Shown: piece by piece, positions 26,113 to 36,032 of the stretch
How positions within the stretch are numbered: position 1 is the stretch's first letter
Layout: every line of letters begins with the position of its first letter
Origin: Confluentibacter sediminis
Lineage (GTDB): Bacteria > Bacteroidota > Bacteroidia > Flavobacteriales > Flavobacteriaceae
Reading direction: 5' to 3'
Length of the DNA stretch: 64,000 nucleotides
NCBI RefSeq assembly: GCF_003258355.1
Contig: NZ_QKPO01000004.1
Location: 248,001-312,000 of the forward strand
Made by a program: the position numbers and the translations under genes
The notes under the pieces: model-generated
The model's input: the letters and a program-made list of their open reading frames with translations, nothing else
Told to the model about the DNA's origin: nothing
Database searches by the model: none

Positions 26113-27564
26113 ATGAATATTAAAATATTTTATATAAGGTTATTTGTTTTATCATTATTTGCTGCATCAATGGTTTCGTGTAGTGAAGAATTTTTAGAAG
26201 TGACTCCCAAAGGGAATTTAATAGCACAAAATACTGAAGATTATGATTTGTTATTAGAAGATCCTTCATTAAGGGAATTATCTGATATTACTGTTCCAAT
26301 GGGAGATGAAGTGGCAGCTATAGAACCATTTTATTCAACTATTGAACTAAGACCTCGCAGAACGTTTCAGTGGCAGGCCGATATTTATAATCCAGATCAA
26401 AATTCACAAGAGCTTAAACCATTCATGGCATCCTTGTATGTTTATAATAAAATAATTAACGAAGTAAGTGACTCTAATGGAGGTACTGATTCAGAAAAGC
26501 AAGAGCTTGAAGCTGAGGCGCGTTTAGGAAGAGCTTTTAATTATTTTATGCTTATAAATTATTATGGAAAGCCATATGATGCGACTACAGCTAGTTCAGA
26601 TTTAGGACTTCCTATCATTACATATTCAAACATTACATCCACCAACTTTACTAGAAATACTGTTGAAGAGGTTTATGACTTCATTATAGAGGATATTGAA
26701 AGTGCCATACCCTATCTGCCAGAATCGGTTAGTAACAGGCATAGAGCATCTAAAGCGGCAGCAGAAGGCTTGCTAGGTAAAATATTAATGTTCCAACATA
26801 AATATGATAGTGCATTAGAACACCTAAATCAAGCATTAAATTATGCGCAAAGCTCTCAAATTAATGTAGATCTTTATGACTATAATATAGAATTTTTAGA
26901 TGGTGGTGTATTTACGCCATTAAGTCCTTTTTTTGGTCCTGCATCCATTTTATCAAATGATAATACAGAAGTATTATATGACAAGTCTATTTTCAATGCG
27001 TGGGCATTTATTAATAATGAATTTGTAATAAGTACAGAAACAGCAAATTTGTATAATAGTTCCGATTTAAGATTAAACTTTTTCTCAGATACAGAATTTT
27101 TTGGTTTTTCCCCTTATTACCCTAATGGTATGTTAAGAAAAGTTGGTCCATTACAACAACAAGCGGGAGTATATTTACCAGATGTTTATTTATTAATAAT
27201 TGAGGCGAATGCACGTTTAGGGTTTTTAGAAGAAGCAACTACTGCACTTGAAGATTTTAGATCTAAAAGAATGCCTGTAAGTGATGCGTCTATTCCAACA
27301 GAAATTGGATCAAATCAATATGATTTAGTGAAATTTATTTTTGAAGAGCGTATTCGGGAGTTTCCATTAAGTGGGTATAGATGGTTTGATATGAGAAGAT
27401 TATCTGTAGATCCAGATTATAATGATTTAGTTAATTACACACATAATAAATATAGTTCCGAAGGTGACTTATTGGAAAGTTATACACTAACTCCAGAAAG
27501 ATTGGTATTAAGATTTGGAGGAGTAGTTACTTCACAAAACCCGAATTTAATTGAAAATGATTAA
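26113..27564 (+). CDS. RagB/SusD-family surface lipoprotein
   Basis: Extracellular substrate-binding lid of the SusCD complex, 483 residues. The lipobox is SMVSC, and the residues after Cys (SEEFL) are acidic as in flavobacterial surface-export signals. The SusD fold shows in LEAEARLGRAFNYFMLINYY, VYDFIIEDIESAIPYLPES, AEGLLGKILMFQHKYDSALE and the C-terminal FIFEERIREFPLSGYRWFDM and RRLSVDP. It is 20 bases after susC and 8 bases before the first thioredoxin-like gene, so it belongs to the same operon. Confidence 0.95.
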   Translation: MNIKIFYIRLFVLSLFAASMVSCSEEFLEVTPKGNLIAQNTEDYDLLLEDPSLRELSDITVPMGDEVAAIEPFYSTIELRPRRTFQWQADIYNPDQNSQELKPFMASLYVYNKIINEVSDSNGGTDSEKQELEAEARLGRAFNYFMLINYYGKPYDATTASSDLGLPIITYSNITSTNFTRNTVEEVYDFIIEDIESAIPYLPESVSNRHRASKAAAEGLLGKILMFQHKYDSALEHLNQALNYAQSSQINVDLYDYNIEFLDGGVFTPLSPFFGPASILSNDNTEVLYDKSIFNAWAFINNEFVISTETANLYNSSDLRLNFFSDTEFFGFSPYYPNGMLRKVGPLQQQAGVYLPDVYLLIIEANARLGFLEEATTALEDFRSKRMPVSDASIPTEIGSNQYDLVKFIFEERIREFPLSGYRWFDMRRLSVDPDYNDLVNYTHNKYSSEGDLLESYTLTPERLVLRFGGVVTSQNPNLIEND

Positions 27565-27572
27565 ATAAAACT

Positions 27573-28670
27573 ATGAGGAAATATTTGTTGTTATTATTGT
27601 TTACAAGTCTAATTTCGGCTTGTAAACATAATGATTCTACATGGGTGGAATATACTATAAAGGGTGAAATTTCATCAGATATAAAGGCAGATATAGCTGT
27701 AATGTCATATCCTGAAAATGATAAAGGCGAAGCTTATAAATCAGATACTACTGCCATTAAAAATGGGAAATTTGAATTTAAAGGAACAATAGGCAGACCA
27801 CAATTGGCAGAATTAAATTTAATAGCTCTTACAAAGAAGGTTAGAGATAGTTCCCAAATTGAGCAGGATGGTTCAACTATGAAAAATGTAGCTCTAATTT
27901 ATTTAGATGGAACTATTGATGTCTCTTTTGATTCAACTGGTATAGCGTCTTATTCAGGAGGAGGTGGAGAGGAGAAAGCCTGGCAAGCATATGCTAAGAT
28001 GAGTGAAACAAAATCCAAAGCCCTAAAAGGAGATCAAATAACAATGGCTTTTTATGAAAATTTGGTTACGGACTTTGTTAAAAGCCATCCTGACCGTTAC
28101 GTTAGCGTTGATCTTATGGATTTGTTTACAACAGGAGGTGCAATAAACCTAAATCTAGTAGAACCAATGTATGAGGTTTTAAGCGACAGAATGAAAAATA
28201 CGCCAAAAATTGTTGCTTTAAAACCACGATTGGATGAGGCAAAGAAGTTTGAGTCTGGAGAAATAATCGCAGCAGACTTTACCATGAATGACCCAGAAGG
28301 CAATCCCGTATCATTTGCATCCTACAAGGGCAAGTATTTGCTTTTGGATTTTTGGGCAAGTTGGTGCGCCCCTTGTAGGGCAGAAAATCCAAATGTTCTT
28401 AATGCATATAAGAAATTCAAAGATAAGAATTTTACAATTCTAGCTGTCTCCATAGATTCCAATAAAGAAGCTTGGTTAAAAGCGATAAAAGAAGATAGTC
28501 TGCCATGGAAACAAGTGAGTGATTTAAAAGGGGCTGATAATGAAGCAGCAAAACTTTATGGCGTAAGCGTTATTCCAGATAATTTTCTTATAGACAAAAA
28601 TGGAAAAATTATAGGGAGAGGCTTAAAAGGGCAGGCGTTACAACAAAAACTTGCAGAATTAATTAAATAA
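27573..28670 (+). CDS. TlpA-like thiol-disulfide lipoprotein with DUF4369-type N terminus
   Basis: Envelope thioredoxin-fold lipoprotein, 365 residues. The lipobox is LISAC. Residues 25-150 resemble the beta-sandwich DUF4369 domain found before TlpA domains in Bacteroidota (YTIKGEISSDIKADIAVMSY). The C-terminal thioredoxin domain has FWASWCAPCRAENPNVLNAY with Cys265 and Cys268, the cis-Pro loop VSVIPDNFLIDKNGKIIGRG, and a terminal helix. It is probably a reductant of disulfides, as most TlpA proteins with CxPC are. It starts 8 bases after susD and is followed by two more thioredoxin-fold genes at gaps of 16 and 10 bases. Confidence 0.88.
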   Translation: MRKYLLLLLFTSLISACKHNDSTWVEYTIKGEISSDIKADIAVMSYPENDKGEAYKSDTTAIKNGKFEFKGTIGRPQLAELNLIALTKKVRDSSQIEQDGSTMKNVALIYLDGTIDVSFDSTGIASYSGGGGEEKAWQAYAKMSETKSKALKGDQITMAFYENLVTDFVKSHPDRYVSVDLMDLFTTGGAINLNLVEPMYEVLSDRMKNTPKIVALKPRLDEAKKFESGEIIAADFTMNDPEGNPVSFASYKGKYLLLDFWASWCAPCRAENPNVLNAYKKFKDKNFTILAVSIDSNKEAWLKAIKEDSLPWKQVSDLKGADNEAAKLYGVSVIPDNFLIDKNGKIIGRGLKGQALQQKLAELIK

Positions 28671-28686
28671 ACTAAATAAAAATACT

Positions 28687-29988
28687 ATGAATAAACTATT
28701 AATATGTCTTTTGATAATGATAACCTGTTCAAGTTGGGGGCAACAGGAAGCAATTAAAAAGTACAACTACCAGGATTTTAATTTAATTGTCAAAGTAGAA
28801 GATCAGGAGGTGTATTTTAATAAAATGCTTCAGGAAGAGCCTGAGGATGAATCTAATACTAAACTGTATAATGTGTTCCGTGTAGCTCTTGCAACGGATT
28901 GGCTAGCTAAGGGGAATATTGAAAAATACAGGTACTATATGCAAACGGATCCTGAAGTTTCAGGGGTAAGCTTGATTAACTTAACCTATGTTTTACAAGA
29001 TTTGGTAGAAGATGAGAATTACTTAAATATTGTTAAAGAAATTTCAAAACGCCTTATAGATGATATTGAGAAGAAAAGTAACGATGATGATGTAATAGGT
29101 ATTTTTCAATTACAAGTACTACTGGAGGTAAATGCCATGGCCAATGCAGAATTAGGAAACGTTGATATAGCTTTGAAAAACATTCAAAAGTCATCGGAGA
29201 TTAAGGATGGAGCTAGGGAAATTAAATATTTTAAAGATTCAAAAGCTAATTACTATAATCGATATGCTATTGTTTTATCAGCAGCTGGTGAGGATAAAAA
29301 GGCTTTAGATACTTTAGTAGAAGCTGTTAGAAATGCAGATTCAAACCCAAAGTTGGTTAAGACTTTAAGAAAGGTTTATAAAAAAGTTCATGGAAATGAT
29401 AAAGGAGCGGATAAATTAATTACAGACTTACAGGAAGAGGCTTATGAAAAGGAATACAAAGAAGTTGAAAAACATTATATAGCAGAAAGTACGATTCCGT
29501 TTGAAGGTACAATTCCAGATCCTAGCGGTAGTGGTGAATCATTTGCTGTTTTTAATGCTACTAAGCATGCATATGAGATTTCTTTGCCAGACCTGAATGG
29601 TAATACCATAAATTTTAATGATTATAAAGGAAAAATTCTAGTTATTGATTTCTGGACTACCGCATGTACACCTTGTGTGGCTTCCTTTGCAGGATTTGAA
29701 CAAGTTGTTGCTGAATATAAAAACGAGCCTTTTCAACTTTTTGTTATCGATATTTTTGAAGAGCAAGAAACAGTTAAAAGCTTTATAGCCAAAAAAGGGA
29801 TTTCTCTGGATGTATTACATGATGAGGATAACGAAACATATGAGGTAGCTGCAACACCAAATAAAATAGTTTTTGATACCAAGGGCAATATCAGGTTTTA
29901 TTCTATAGCTTATGCAGGTTCTACCGATAGAGAATATTATAAGCTAAAGGCTATGGTAGAAATTACTAAGGCTAAGAATAAAAGTTAA
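28687..29988 (+). CDS. Exported TlpA-like protein with helical N-terminal region
   Basis: Secreted thioredoxin-fold protein of 433 residues with a signal peptide ending SSWG before QQ. Residues 25-260 form a helical, tetratricopeptide-like region (LINLTYVLQDLVEDENYLNI, NAMANAELGNVDIALKNIQK). The C-terminal thioredoxin domain has FWTTACTPCVASFAGFEQ, with Cys327 and Cys330 in a CTPC motif, and a cis-Pro loop AATPNKIVFDTKGNI. The CTPC dipeptide differs from its neighbours (CAPC, CGPC, CKPC), which suggests distinct redox potentials or partners. It is co-directional and close-packed in the SusCD operon. Confidence 0.85.
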   Translation: MNKLLICLLIMITCSSWGQQEAIKKYNYQDFNLIVKVEDQEVYFNKMLQEEPEDESNTKLYNVFRVALATDWLAKGNIEKYRYYMQTDPEVSGVSLINLTYVLQDLVEDENYLNIVKEISKRLIDDIEKKSNDDDVIGIFQLQVLLEVNAMANAELGNVDIALKNIQKSSEIKDGAREIKYFKDSKANYYNRYAIVLSAAGEDKKALDTLVEAVRNADSNPKLVKTLRKVYKKVHGNDKGADKLITDLQEEAYEKEYKEVEKHYIAESTIPFEGTIPDPSGSGESFAVFNATKHAYEISLPDLNGNTINFNDYKGKILVIDFWTTACTPCVASFAGFEQVVAEYKNEPFQLFVIDIFEEQETVKSFIAKKGISLDVLHDEDNETYEVAATPNKIVFDTKGNIRFYSIAYAGSTDREYYKLKAMVEITKAKNKS

Positions 29989-29998
29989 AAGTAAAGAC

Positions 29999-31414
29999 AT
30001 GAATTATAAAATATTATTCATCTTAGTGCTTACATCGTTAAGTATAATGTCACAAGAACTTGATTTAGATCCTAAATTGGAGGCATTAAAAAACGAAAAA
30101 AATCAAAAGGTGCTCAATCAAAATATTAGCAGATTGGAGAATGGAACGGCTGAAGATTTATTTGTTTTGATTGAATATTACAATAAAGATGATGATAAAA
30201 AAAATGCGGTAATAAAACGTCTTAATAAGAAATATCCACAAAGTACACAGGCAAGTATGATACGAATGATGTCATTTCTTAAGTTGAAAGGTGGTCCAGA
30301 AGAAATAGAAGATCATTTTAAATCTTTACATAATGAGTATCCCGATGTGAATATGGATTTGGAAAAAAATTTAGTAGCCATGGCTTATGCTGAAGTACCT
30401 AATGGGACTAAAGTAATGGAATACATTGACTCAATGGAGGATCAGGTTTATAGAGTAGCGGCTATAACTATGAATCTTGATTTAATGGAGCCAATAGATT
30501 TTGATCAGGCTTTAGATATTGCCACTAAAGAGATAGATGGCGTAAAAAAAATGAAGGAAAACACAGCTCTTAGTAATCCGCTTAAGATAGATCCTAAACC
30601 TGTATACTACGACTACATCAATAGGTATGGTAAACTTCTCTTTAAAGCAGGAAAAAATGAGAAGGCTTACATGTATACTAAAGAGTCTTATGATAATACA
30701 GAAGATAAAGATAGAACCCTCGTAGAAAATTATGCCTTCTTATCATCAGTTTTTGATAAGAATTACGAGGAAACCTTGCCAATTTTATCCGAAATGATAA
30801 AAGAGGGTAAGAACGAAAAAAGATATGTTGATCAGGTTAGAATAGGGTATAAAACATTAAACCCAAATAAGGATGTAAATACTTATATAGACTCATTACA
30901 AAAAGAGTTTATATCCAAAATAAGAGATCAGGTTAAACCATTATTGATTAGTGAACCTGCACCAAACTTTTATGTAACAGATGTGAATGGGAAAAAGGTC
31001 ACTTTGGCAGATTTTAAAGGTAAAACCATTGTTTTGGATTTTTGGGCAACGTGGTGTGGCCCGTGCGTGGCATCTTTTCCTGCCATGCAAATGGCTGTAG
31101 ATAGATATGCGAATGATGCTAATGTTAAGTTTCTTTTTATCCATACATGGGAAAATGTAAAAGATCCTTTAACAGATGCTAAGAATTTTCTAAGCAAACG
31201 CGATTATTCTTTCGATTTATATATGGATACTAAAGATCCAGTTACTAAAGTACCTCCTGCTGTTACAGCCTTTGGCGCAAATGGAATTCCTGCTAAATTT
31301 ATTATTGATGGAGAAGGGAAAATACGATTTAAATTGGAAGGTTTTGAAGGTAAAGATGAAGTTGTGGCCGAAGAATTATCGCAAATGATAGAGTTAGCCC
31401 GAAAAGGCGCATAA
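29999..31414 (+). CDS. Exported TlpA-like protein with CGPC motif
   Basis: Secreted thioredoxin-fold protein of 471 residues. The signal peptide ends SIMS before QELD. As in the preceding gene, a helical repeat-like N-terminal half (residues 30-310, for example ALKNEKNQKVLNQNISRLEN and EKAYMYTKESYDNTEDKDRT) precedes a thioredoxin domain. That domain has FWATWCGPCVASFPAMQMAV (Cys353, Cys356) and NGIPAKFIIDGEGKIRFKLE. It looks like a diverged relative of the gene at 28687, probably through an old duplication. It is 10 bases downstream of that gene. Confidence 0.87.
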   Translation: MNYKILFILVLTSLSIMSQELDLDPKLEALKNEKNQKVLNQNISRLENGTAEDLFVLIEYYNKDDDKKNAVIKRLNKKYPQSTQASMIRMMSFLKLKGGPEEIEDHFKSLHNEYPDVNMDLEKNLVAMAYAEVPNGTKVMEYIDSMEDQVYRVAAITMNLDLMEPIDFDQALDIATKEIDGVKKMKENTALSNPLKIDPKPVYYDYINRYGKLLFKAGKNEKAYMYTKESYDNTEDKDRTLVENYAFLSSVFDKNYEETLPILSEMIKEGKNEKRYVDQVRIGYKTLNPNKDVNTYIDSLQKEFISKIRDQVKPLLISEPAPNFYVTDVNGKKVTLADFKGKTIVLDFWATWCGPCVASFPAMQMAVDRYANDANVKFLFIHTWENVKDPLTDAKNFLSKRDYSFDLYMDTKDPVTKVPPAVTAFGANGIPAKFIIDGEGKIRFKLEGFEGKDEVVAEELSQMIELARKGA

Positions 31415-31433
31415 TTAAATAGTAAATATTATA

Positions 31434-31460
31434 CTGACTACTTTCATTTATTTAAGTCAG
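31434..31460 (+). other. Intercistronic hairpin
   Basis: CTGACT and AGTCAG form a 6-base stem around a 15-base loop in the 83-base gap before the next gene. There is no T-run, so it looks more like a processing or stability element than a terminator. Confidence 0.3.
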
Positions 31461-31497
31461 GTAATAGTATTAATGAATTTTATAATATTATAAATAT

Positions 31498-32427
31498 ATG
31501 AAACGAATCCTTCTTTTAGTATTAATAGTTATGACGGATTTTTTGGGGATAGCTCAGAATAATCAAATTGTATCATGGAAAATTGACACTGTAAAAACAG
31601 GTCCGCTTACTTACGATCTTAAAATGGAGGCAACAGTAAAGGCACCATGGCATATTTATACGCAACAAGCATCTAATGCTGGATTGGCAATGCCAACTCA
31701 AATAAGTTTTAAAGAAAATAGCAATATTGAATTAATTGATGCCACTAAAGAAAAAGGAATAGAGAAAGGGCATGGACAAAGTTCTTATTATTCTAAAGGG
31801 GCCATTTTCACCCAAAGCTTAAGGTTAAAATCAAAAGAAAAAACAAATTTAAGCTTTACGATACAATACATGGCGTGTACAAATGCTATGTGTTTGCCCC
31901 CTAAAAAAGAAACGTTTTCGATAAGTTTTAATACAGATCCTTCAGTAGCTTCCGTTGTGGCCTTGAAATCTTCAACTAATGATAGTCTTGCGTTGATTCA
32001 AGAAGAAGATGATATAAAACAAGCAAGTGCTTTTACACTTAAGGATGCGAGAGATAAAGAACACAGTCTCAATGAATTTAGTGGGAAATATGTTTTAGTG
32101 GATTTTTGGGCATCATGGTGTAAACCCTGTAGAGCAGAAAACCCTAATGCAATTAAGGCTTATAAGAAATTTAAGAGTAAAAATTTTGAAATAATTTCTA
32201 TATCATTAGATAAAAATAAGAATTCTTGGATGAAAGCAGTTAAGGAGGATAGCTTGCCGTGGTTAAATTTGTTGGATGAAACTAATTCCGAAAGTACCGT
32301 TGCAGACAGGTATGGTGTGGTAACAGTTCCTGCCAATTTTTTAATCGATCCAGATGGAAAAATAATAGCTAAAGACCTTAAGGGTGAAAAATTACAAACA
32401 AAATTATCCAAAATATTTAAAAACTAG
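31498..32427 (+). CDS. DsbD alpha-type domain fused to a TlpA-like thioredoxin
   Basis: Exported protein of 309 residues with a signal ending FLGIA before Q. Residues 20-150 resemble the periplasmic alpha domain of DsbD (VSWKIDTVKTGPLTYDLKME, APWHIYTQQ, then YMACTNAMCLPPKKETFSIS with its conserved cysteine pair). The C-terminal thioredoxin domain has FWASWCKPCRAENPNAIKAY (Cys208, Cys211) and VTVPANFLIDPDGKIIAKDL. The fusion puts the electron-accepting DsbD alpha module on the same chain as a thiol reductase, without the DsbD membrane part. The last third is close in sequence to the gene at 27573 (AENPNxxxAYKKFKxKNF), which indicates duplication inside the operon. Confidence 0.85.
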   Translation: MKRILLLVLIVMTDFLGIAQNNQIVSWKIDTVKTGPLTYDLKMEATVKAPWHIYTQQASNAGLAMPTQISFKENSNIELIDATKEKGIEKGHGQSSYYSKGAIFTQSLRLKSKEKTNLSFTIQYMACTNAMCLPPKKETFSISFNTDPSVASVVALKSSTNDSLALIQEEDDIKQASAFTLKDARDKEHSLNEFSGKYVLVDFWASWCKPCRAENPNAIKAYKKFKSKNFEIISISLDKNKNSWMKAVKEDSLPWLNLLDETNSESTVADRYGVVTVPANFLIDPDGKIIAKDLKGEKLQTKLSKIFKN

Positions 32428-32743
32428 TTAGTTCTTTTTTTAGATAAAGTTTTATTGTGTCTATATAAAAATATTAAAATTTAACAAAGTATTAATAGGG
32501 GTGAAGCCTTAATGTGTCGTATTATGCATATGAATACAATAAAACATTATAAATATAAAAAAAGACTTCTTTTCATATTTTGTTTTTAAGTTTTTGAATT
32601 AGTCATTCAATTTTAAGCAAAGCCGAAGAAAAGAGGATTGTTTAAAAGCAGTCCTCTTTTACTAAAATTTTATAAATAAATGCGCAACAAATAGGTAAGC
32701 ATTTATTCTTAAGAAGATAAACATCAATTAATATATCATTTTC
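32428..32743. other. Gap between the SusCD/TlpA operon and the M16 gene
   Basis: The gap holds the terminator at 32629-32664 and no coding sequence that I can support. I see no exact TAnnTTTG box close to the M16 start. Confidence 0.4.
32629..32664 (+). terminator. Rho-independent terminator of the SusCD/TlpA operon
   Basis: AAAAGAGGATTG pairs over 12 bases (one wobble) with CAGTCCTCTTTT across an 8-base loop. It lies 200 bases after the last thioredoxin gene. Confidence 0.65.
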
Positions 32744-35554
32744 ATGAAACACACTTTAATTTTTCTTTTTACTCTATCAGTGGCTTTTACGTTTAAAGCA
32801 ATAGGCCAGTCATTTCATTATGAAAGTCCATTACCTGTAGACCACACCATAAAAAAAGGCGTTTTGCCCAATGGTATGACCTATTACATCAAAAGCACCG
32901 ATGTAGTAAAAGGAGCGGCCAGTTATTATATCATACAAAATGTAGGTTCCATTTTAGAAAATGAGGATCAACGTGGATTAGCCCATTTTTTAGAACACAT
33001 GGCTTTTAACGGAACAGAACATTTTCCGGGTAAAGGCATTTTGAATACATTACAAAAGCACGGAGCTGTATTTGGTAAAGATATCAATGCCTATACGGAT
33101 TTTGATGAAACGGTTTATAATTTGGATAATATACCAACAAAAGATGGGTTGATAGATGTTTGCTTAACTGTGTTGAGCGACTGGTCGAATTATTTGTTGC
33201 TAACCGATGAAGAAATCGATGCTGAGCGAGGTGTTATTAAAGAAGAATGGCGTACTAGCCAAAGTGGTAGGAGTCGGTTGTTTGAAAAAGCTTTACCGAT
33301 CACATTTAACCATTCAAAATATGCTGATAGAATGCCCATAGGATTGATGTCTGTTGTTGAAGGGTTTGACTATAAAGCTCTTCGTGATTTCTATCATGAT
33401 TGGTACCGAACCGATCTACAAGCTATCGTTGTTATTGGCGATGTAGATGTTAATGATATAGAACAAAAAATCAAAGAGAAATTTTCTAATATACCAGCAG
33501 TAGAAGAACCAAAAGAGCGAATTGTAGTAGATATACCAGGCAATAAAGATATGGCATATATTTTTGGTACAGACCCGGAAGTGTCAACAGCTTCTATTAG
33601 TTTAGGGATTCGCCATAAAAAATCACTAAAACCAGAAACTATTGCCGATTTAAAGCGGACGTTGTTAGAATCTATGGCAACAGACATGTTGTCTGCAAGA
33701 GTTTCGGAAAAATCCCAAAATCCAAACGCTGCTTTTTTAGGAGCTCAAATAGGTTATTGGGGATTTACTAGAACCTCCAATGTTTTTAACATCGGTATCT
33801 ATCCTAAATTGAATAAACAAGCAGAGGCTTTCAAAGAAGTATTGACCGAAGTGGAAAGAGCAGTAAAATTTGGCTTTACGCAATCGGAGATCGATCGATC
33901 TATTGCCAAGTCTAAAAGTTCTTATGAAAATCAAATTGCCAAGAAAGATGATGTCGGTCATGGTCAAATAGAGGGAATTATCCAAAATAATTTTTTATCT
34001 AATAATACTATGACAGATATTGAAAAAGAATATGAAATAGCAAAGCAGATATTTAATGTAATTACCCCACAGGAACTCCATGAAACAATAAAGAGATTGT
34101 ATTCTCAAGAAAACAGGTATTTAAATGTAACAGGTGTTGAAGGTCAAGATAATTTAACAGAGGCTCAGGCTAAACAAATTATTTCAGAAGTAGAAAGTGA
34201 TGCCACCATAAGCCCTTATACGGAAGCTTTAGCTGGAAAAACATTAGTATCAGACCTAAATATTAATTCTGGAACAATTTCTAAAACAGAAATGAACAAA
34301 GATTTAGGAGCTACCACATACACTCTAAGCAATGGTGTAAAAGTCCACTACAAATTTGTAGATAAACAAAAGGATAAGGTCTCTTTAAGTGCTGTGAGTT
34401 ATGGAGGGACCTCGCTTTTAAGTGATGATGAGTTGCCATCTGCAAATTTATTAGGCGATTTGATTTCAATGTCAGGGTTGGGTGATTTTAATGCGACCGA
34501 TCTACAAAAAATATTAGCAGGTAAAACTGCTAATGTCAAAATGAGTCTTGGTGATATTACAGAGTCTTTTTCGGGATCTTCAAATACAAAGGATGTAGAA
34601 ACCATGTTGCAGTTGGTACATGTTTATTTTGTAAAGCCACGATTCGACAAAGATGCCTTTCAGGTTTTGGAGAGCAATATAGATAATTACATTGTTAGAA
34701 GAAGTAAGGATATTGGTGAGAAAATGAAAGATAGCTTGACCGTTGCTTTATACGGTAAAAACAGTCCCAGAAAACGAATATTTAATAAAGATTATGCTGA
34801 TGCCGTTTCGTTTGATAAAATTAAAACGATTTATGACCAGCGTTTTGATAATGCTTCAGATTTTGAGTTTTTTATAGTAGGTGATGTAAAAGCAGAGCAA
34901 CTGAAACCACTTTTGGAAAAATACATAGCTAGTATCCCTACTAAAAACACCAAGGAAACTTATAAAAAAAATAGTCCAGAATGGAATTCTAACAAAATAG
35001 ATAAAGACATATATTTGACGATGGAAGATCCAAAAGCATCTGTGAATATTGCTTATCAGAAAGAAATGCCATACTCTATAAAAAACAGCATTTACACCAG
35101 TGCTCTGGGAGATATTTTACAATTAAGGGTTACGGAAACAGTAAGAGAAGCTGAGGGTGGCGCCTATAGTCCACAAGCTGGTGCTTACCTTACTAGAGAA
35201 CCAAAGTCTCAAATTTATGTAGTATTTCGTTTTGATTGCAACCCAGATATGGCAGATAGATTAGTAGATATTGTTAATGGAGAGCTTCAAAAAATAGCAG
35301 ATGGCACGATTAATGATGACGATTTAAATAAAACAAGAACGAACTTCCTAAAAGAGCGTGAGCAAGCTAAAGATAAAAATGGTTATGACATGCAAGTGCT
35401 TACTTCTTATTTTAGATATAACGAAAACATCGATGATCCAAAAAATTTCGAGGATATTGTAAACAAAATGTCCAAAAAGGATATCCAGGATATGGCAAAA
35501 GAAGCTCTTGGAGGGGGAGAATCGTATGAAGTAGTATTCAAACCGAAACACTAA
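32744..35554 (+). CDS. Exported M16 zinc metalloprotease, two-domain
   Basis: Pitrilysin-type peptidase of 936 residues with a signal peptide (FTLSVAFTFKAIG, then Q). The inverted zinc motif is HFLEH at residues 81-85, preceded by DQRGLA, with the third ligand Glu161 in EEIDAERGVIKEEW. The second half repeats the fold without HxxEH (YTLSNGVKVHYKFVDKQKDK, then AEGGAYSPQAGAYLTREPKS), so it is the usual inactive partner domain fused in one chain. M16 enzymes close around and degrade short peptides. It is placed in the periplasm, after the SusCD/TlpA operon and 17 bases before two DsbD-type genes, which suggests trimming of imported peptides. Confidence 0.9.
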   Translation: MKHTLIFLFTLSVAFTFKAIGQSFHYESPLPVDHTIKKGVLPNGMTYYIKSTDVVKGAASYYIIQNVGSILENEDQRGLAHFLEHMAFNGTEHFPGKGILNTLQKHGAVFGKDINAYTDFDETVYNLDNIPTKDGLIDVCLTVLSDWSNYLLLTDEEIDAERGVIKEEWRTSQSGRSRLFEKALPITFNHSKYADRMPIGLMSVVEGFDYKALRDFYHDWYRTDLQAIVVIGDVDVNDIEQKIKEKFSNIPAVEEPKERIVVDIPGNKDMAYIFGTDPEVSTASISLGIRHKKSLKPETIADLKRTLLESMATDMLSARVSEKSQNPNAAFLGAQIGYWGFTRTSNVFNIGIYPKLNKQAEAFKEVLTEVERAVKFGFTQSEIDRSIAKSKSSYENQIAKKDDVGHGQIEGIIQNNFLSNNTMTDIEKEYEIAKQIFNVITPQELHETIKRLYSQENRYLNVTGVEGQDNLTEAQAKQIISEVESDATISPYTEALAGKTLVSDLNINSGTISKTEMNKDLGATTYTLSNGVKVHYKFVDKQKDKVSLSAVSYGGTSLLSDDELPSANLLGDLISMSGLGDFNATDLQKILAGKTANVKMSLGDITESFSGSSNTKDVETMLQLVHVYFVKPRFDKDAFQVLESNIDNYIVRRSKDIGEKMKDSLTVALYGKNSPRKRIFNKDYADAVSFDKIKTIYDQRFDNASDFEFFIVGDVKAEQLKPLLEKYIASIPTKNTKETYKKNSPEWNSNKIDKDIYLTMEDPKASVNIAYQKEMPYSIKNSIYTSALGDILQLRVTETVREAEGGAYSPQAGAYLTREPKSQIYVVFRFDCNPDMADRLVDIVNGELQKIADGTINDDDLNKTRTNFLKEREQAKDKNGYDMQVLTSYFRYNENIDDPKNFEDIVNKMSKKDIQDMAKEALGGGESYEVVFKPKH

Positions 35555-35571
35555 TTAAATATTATAAATAA

Positions 35572-36018
35572 ATGAAAAAATTAATTTTAGCATTTGCTTT
35601 TCTTGCTTTAAATTTGACCCAGGCACAAATCCTAAAGCCTGTAACATGGACGACATCAGTAGATAAAATATCAGATACAGAATACGAATTGGTAGCAACG
35701 GCAAACATAGATCCCAAATGGCACCTTTACTCACAGACTGTTCCAGAAGATGGGCCTATAGCGACGAGTTTCACATTTAAGGGCAACAATAATTACCTAA
35801 AAAAGGGGAATACCATGGAAGAAAAGGGCCATACGGTCAATGATCCCGTTTTCGGTATGCAGATCAAGTTTTTCGAAAATAAAGCATCCTTCAGGCAGCG
35901 CATCAAGTTAAAAGGGAAAGAGCCCTTCAAGGTGGATGCGACCGTCGAATTCATGGTGTGTGACGATAGCAGATGCTTACCGCCGACCGAAGTCGATCTG
36001 GTATTCAATATAAAATAA
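35572..36018 (+). CDS. Free-standing DsbD alpha domain protein
   Basis: Exported protein of 148 residues, consisting of a signal peptide (AFAFLALNLTQA before Q) and one DsbD alpha domain. It has VTWTTSVDKISDTEYELVAT, WHLYSQTVPEDGPIATSFTF and the redox pair in FMVCDDSRCLPPTEVDLVFN. It matches the first 135 residues of the next gene almost motif for motif, so it arose by duplication of that 5' end. Lacking the membrane and gamma parts, it may act as a shuttle that takes electrons from DsbD to soluble targets. Its base composition rises in G+C part way through, like dsbD. Confidence 0.85.
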   Translation: MKKLILAFAFLALNLTQAQILKPVTWTTSVDKISDTEYELVATANIDPKWHLYSQTVPEDGPIATSFTFKGNNNYLKKGNTMEEKGHTVNDPVFGMQIKFFENKASFRQRIKLKGKEPFKVDATVEFMVCDDSRCLPPTEVDLVFNIK

Positions 36019-36032
36019 AGAACAGTAAAAAA

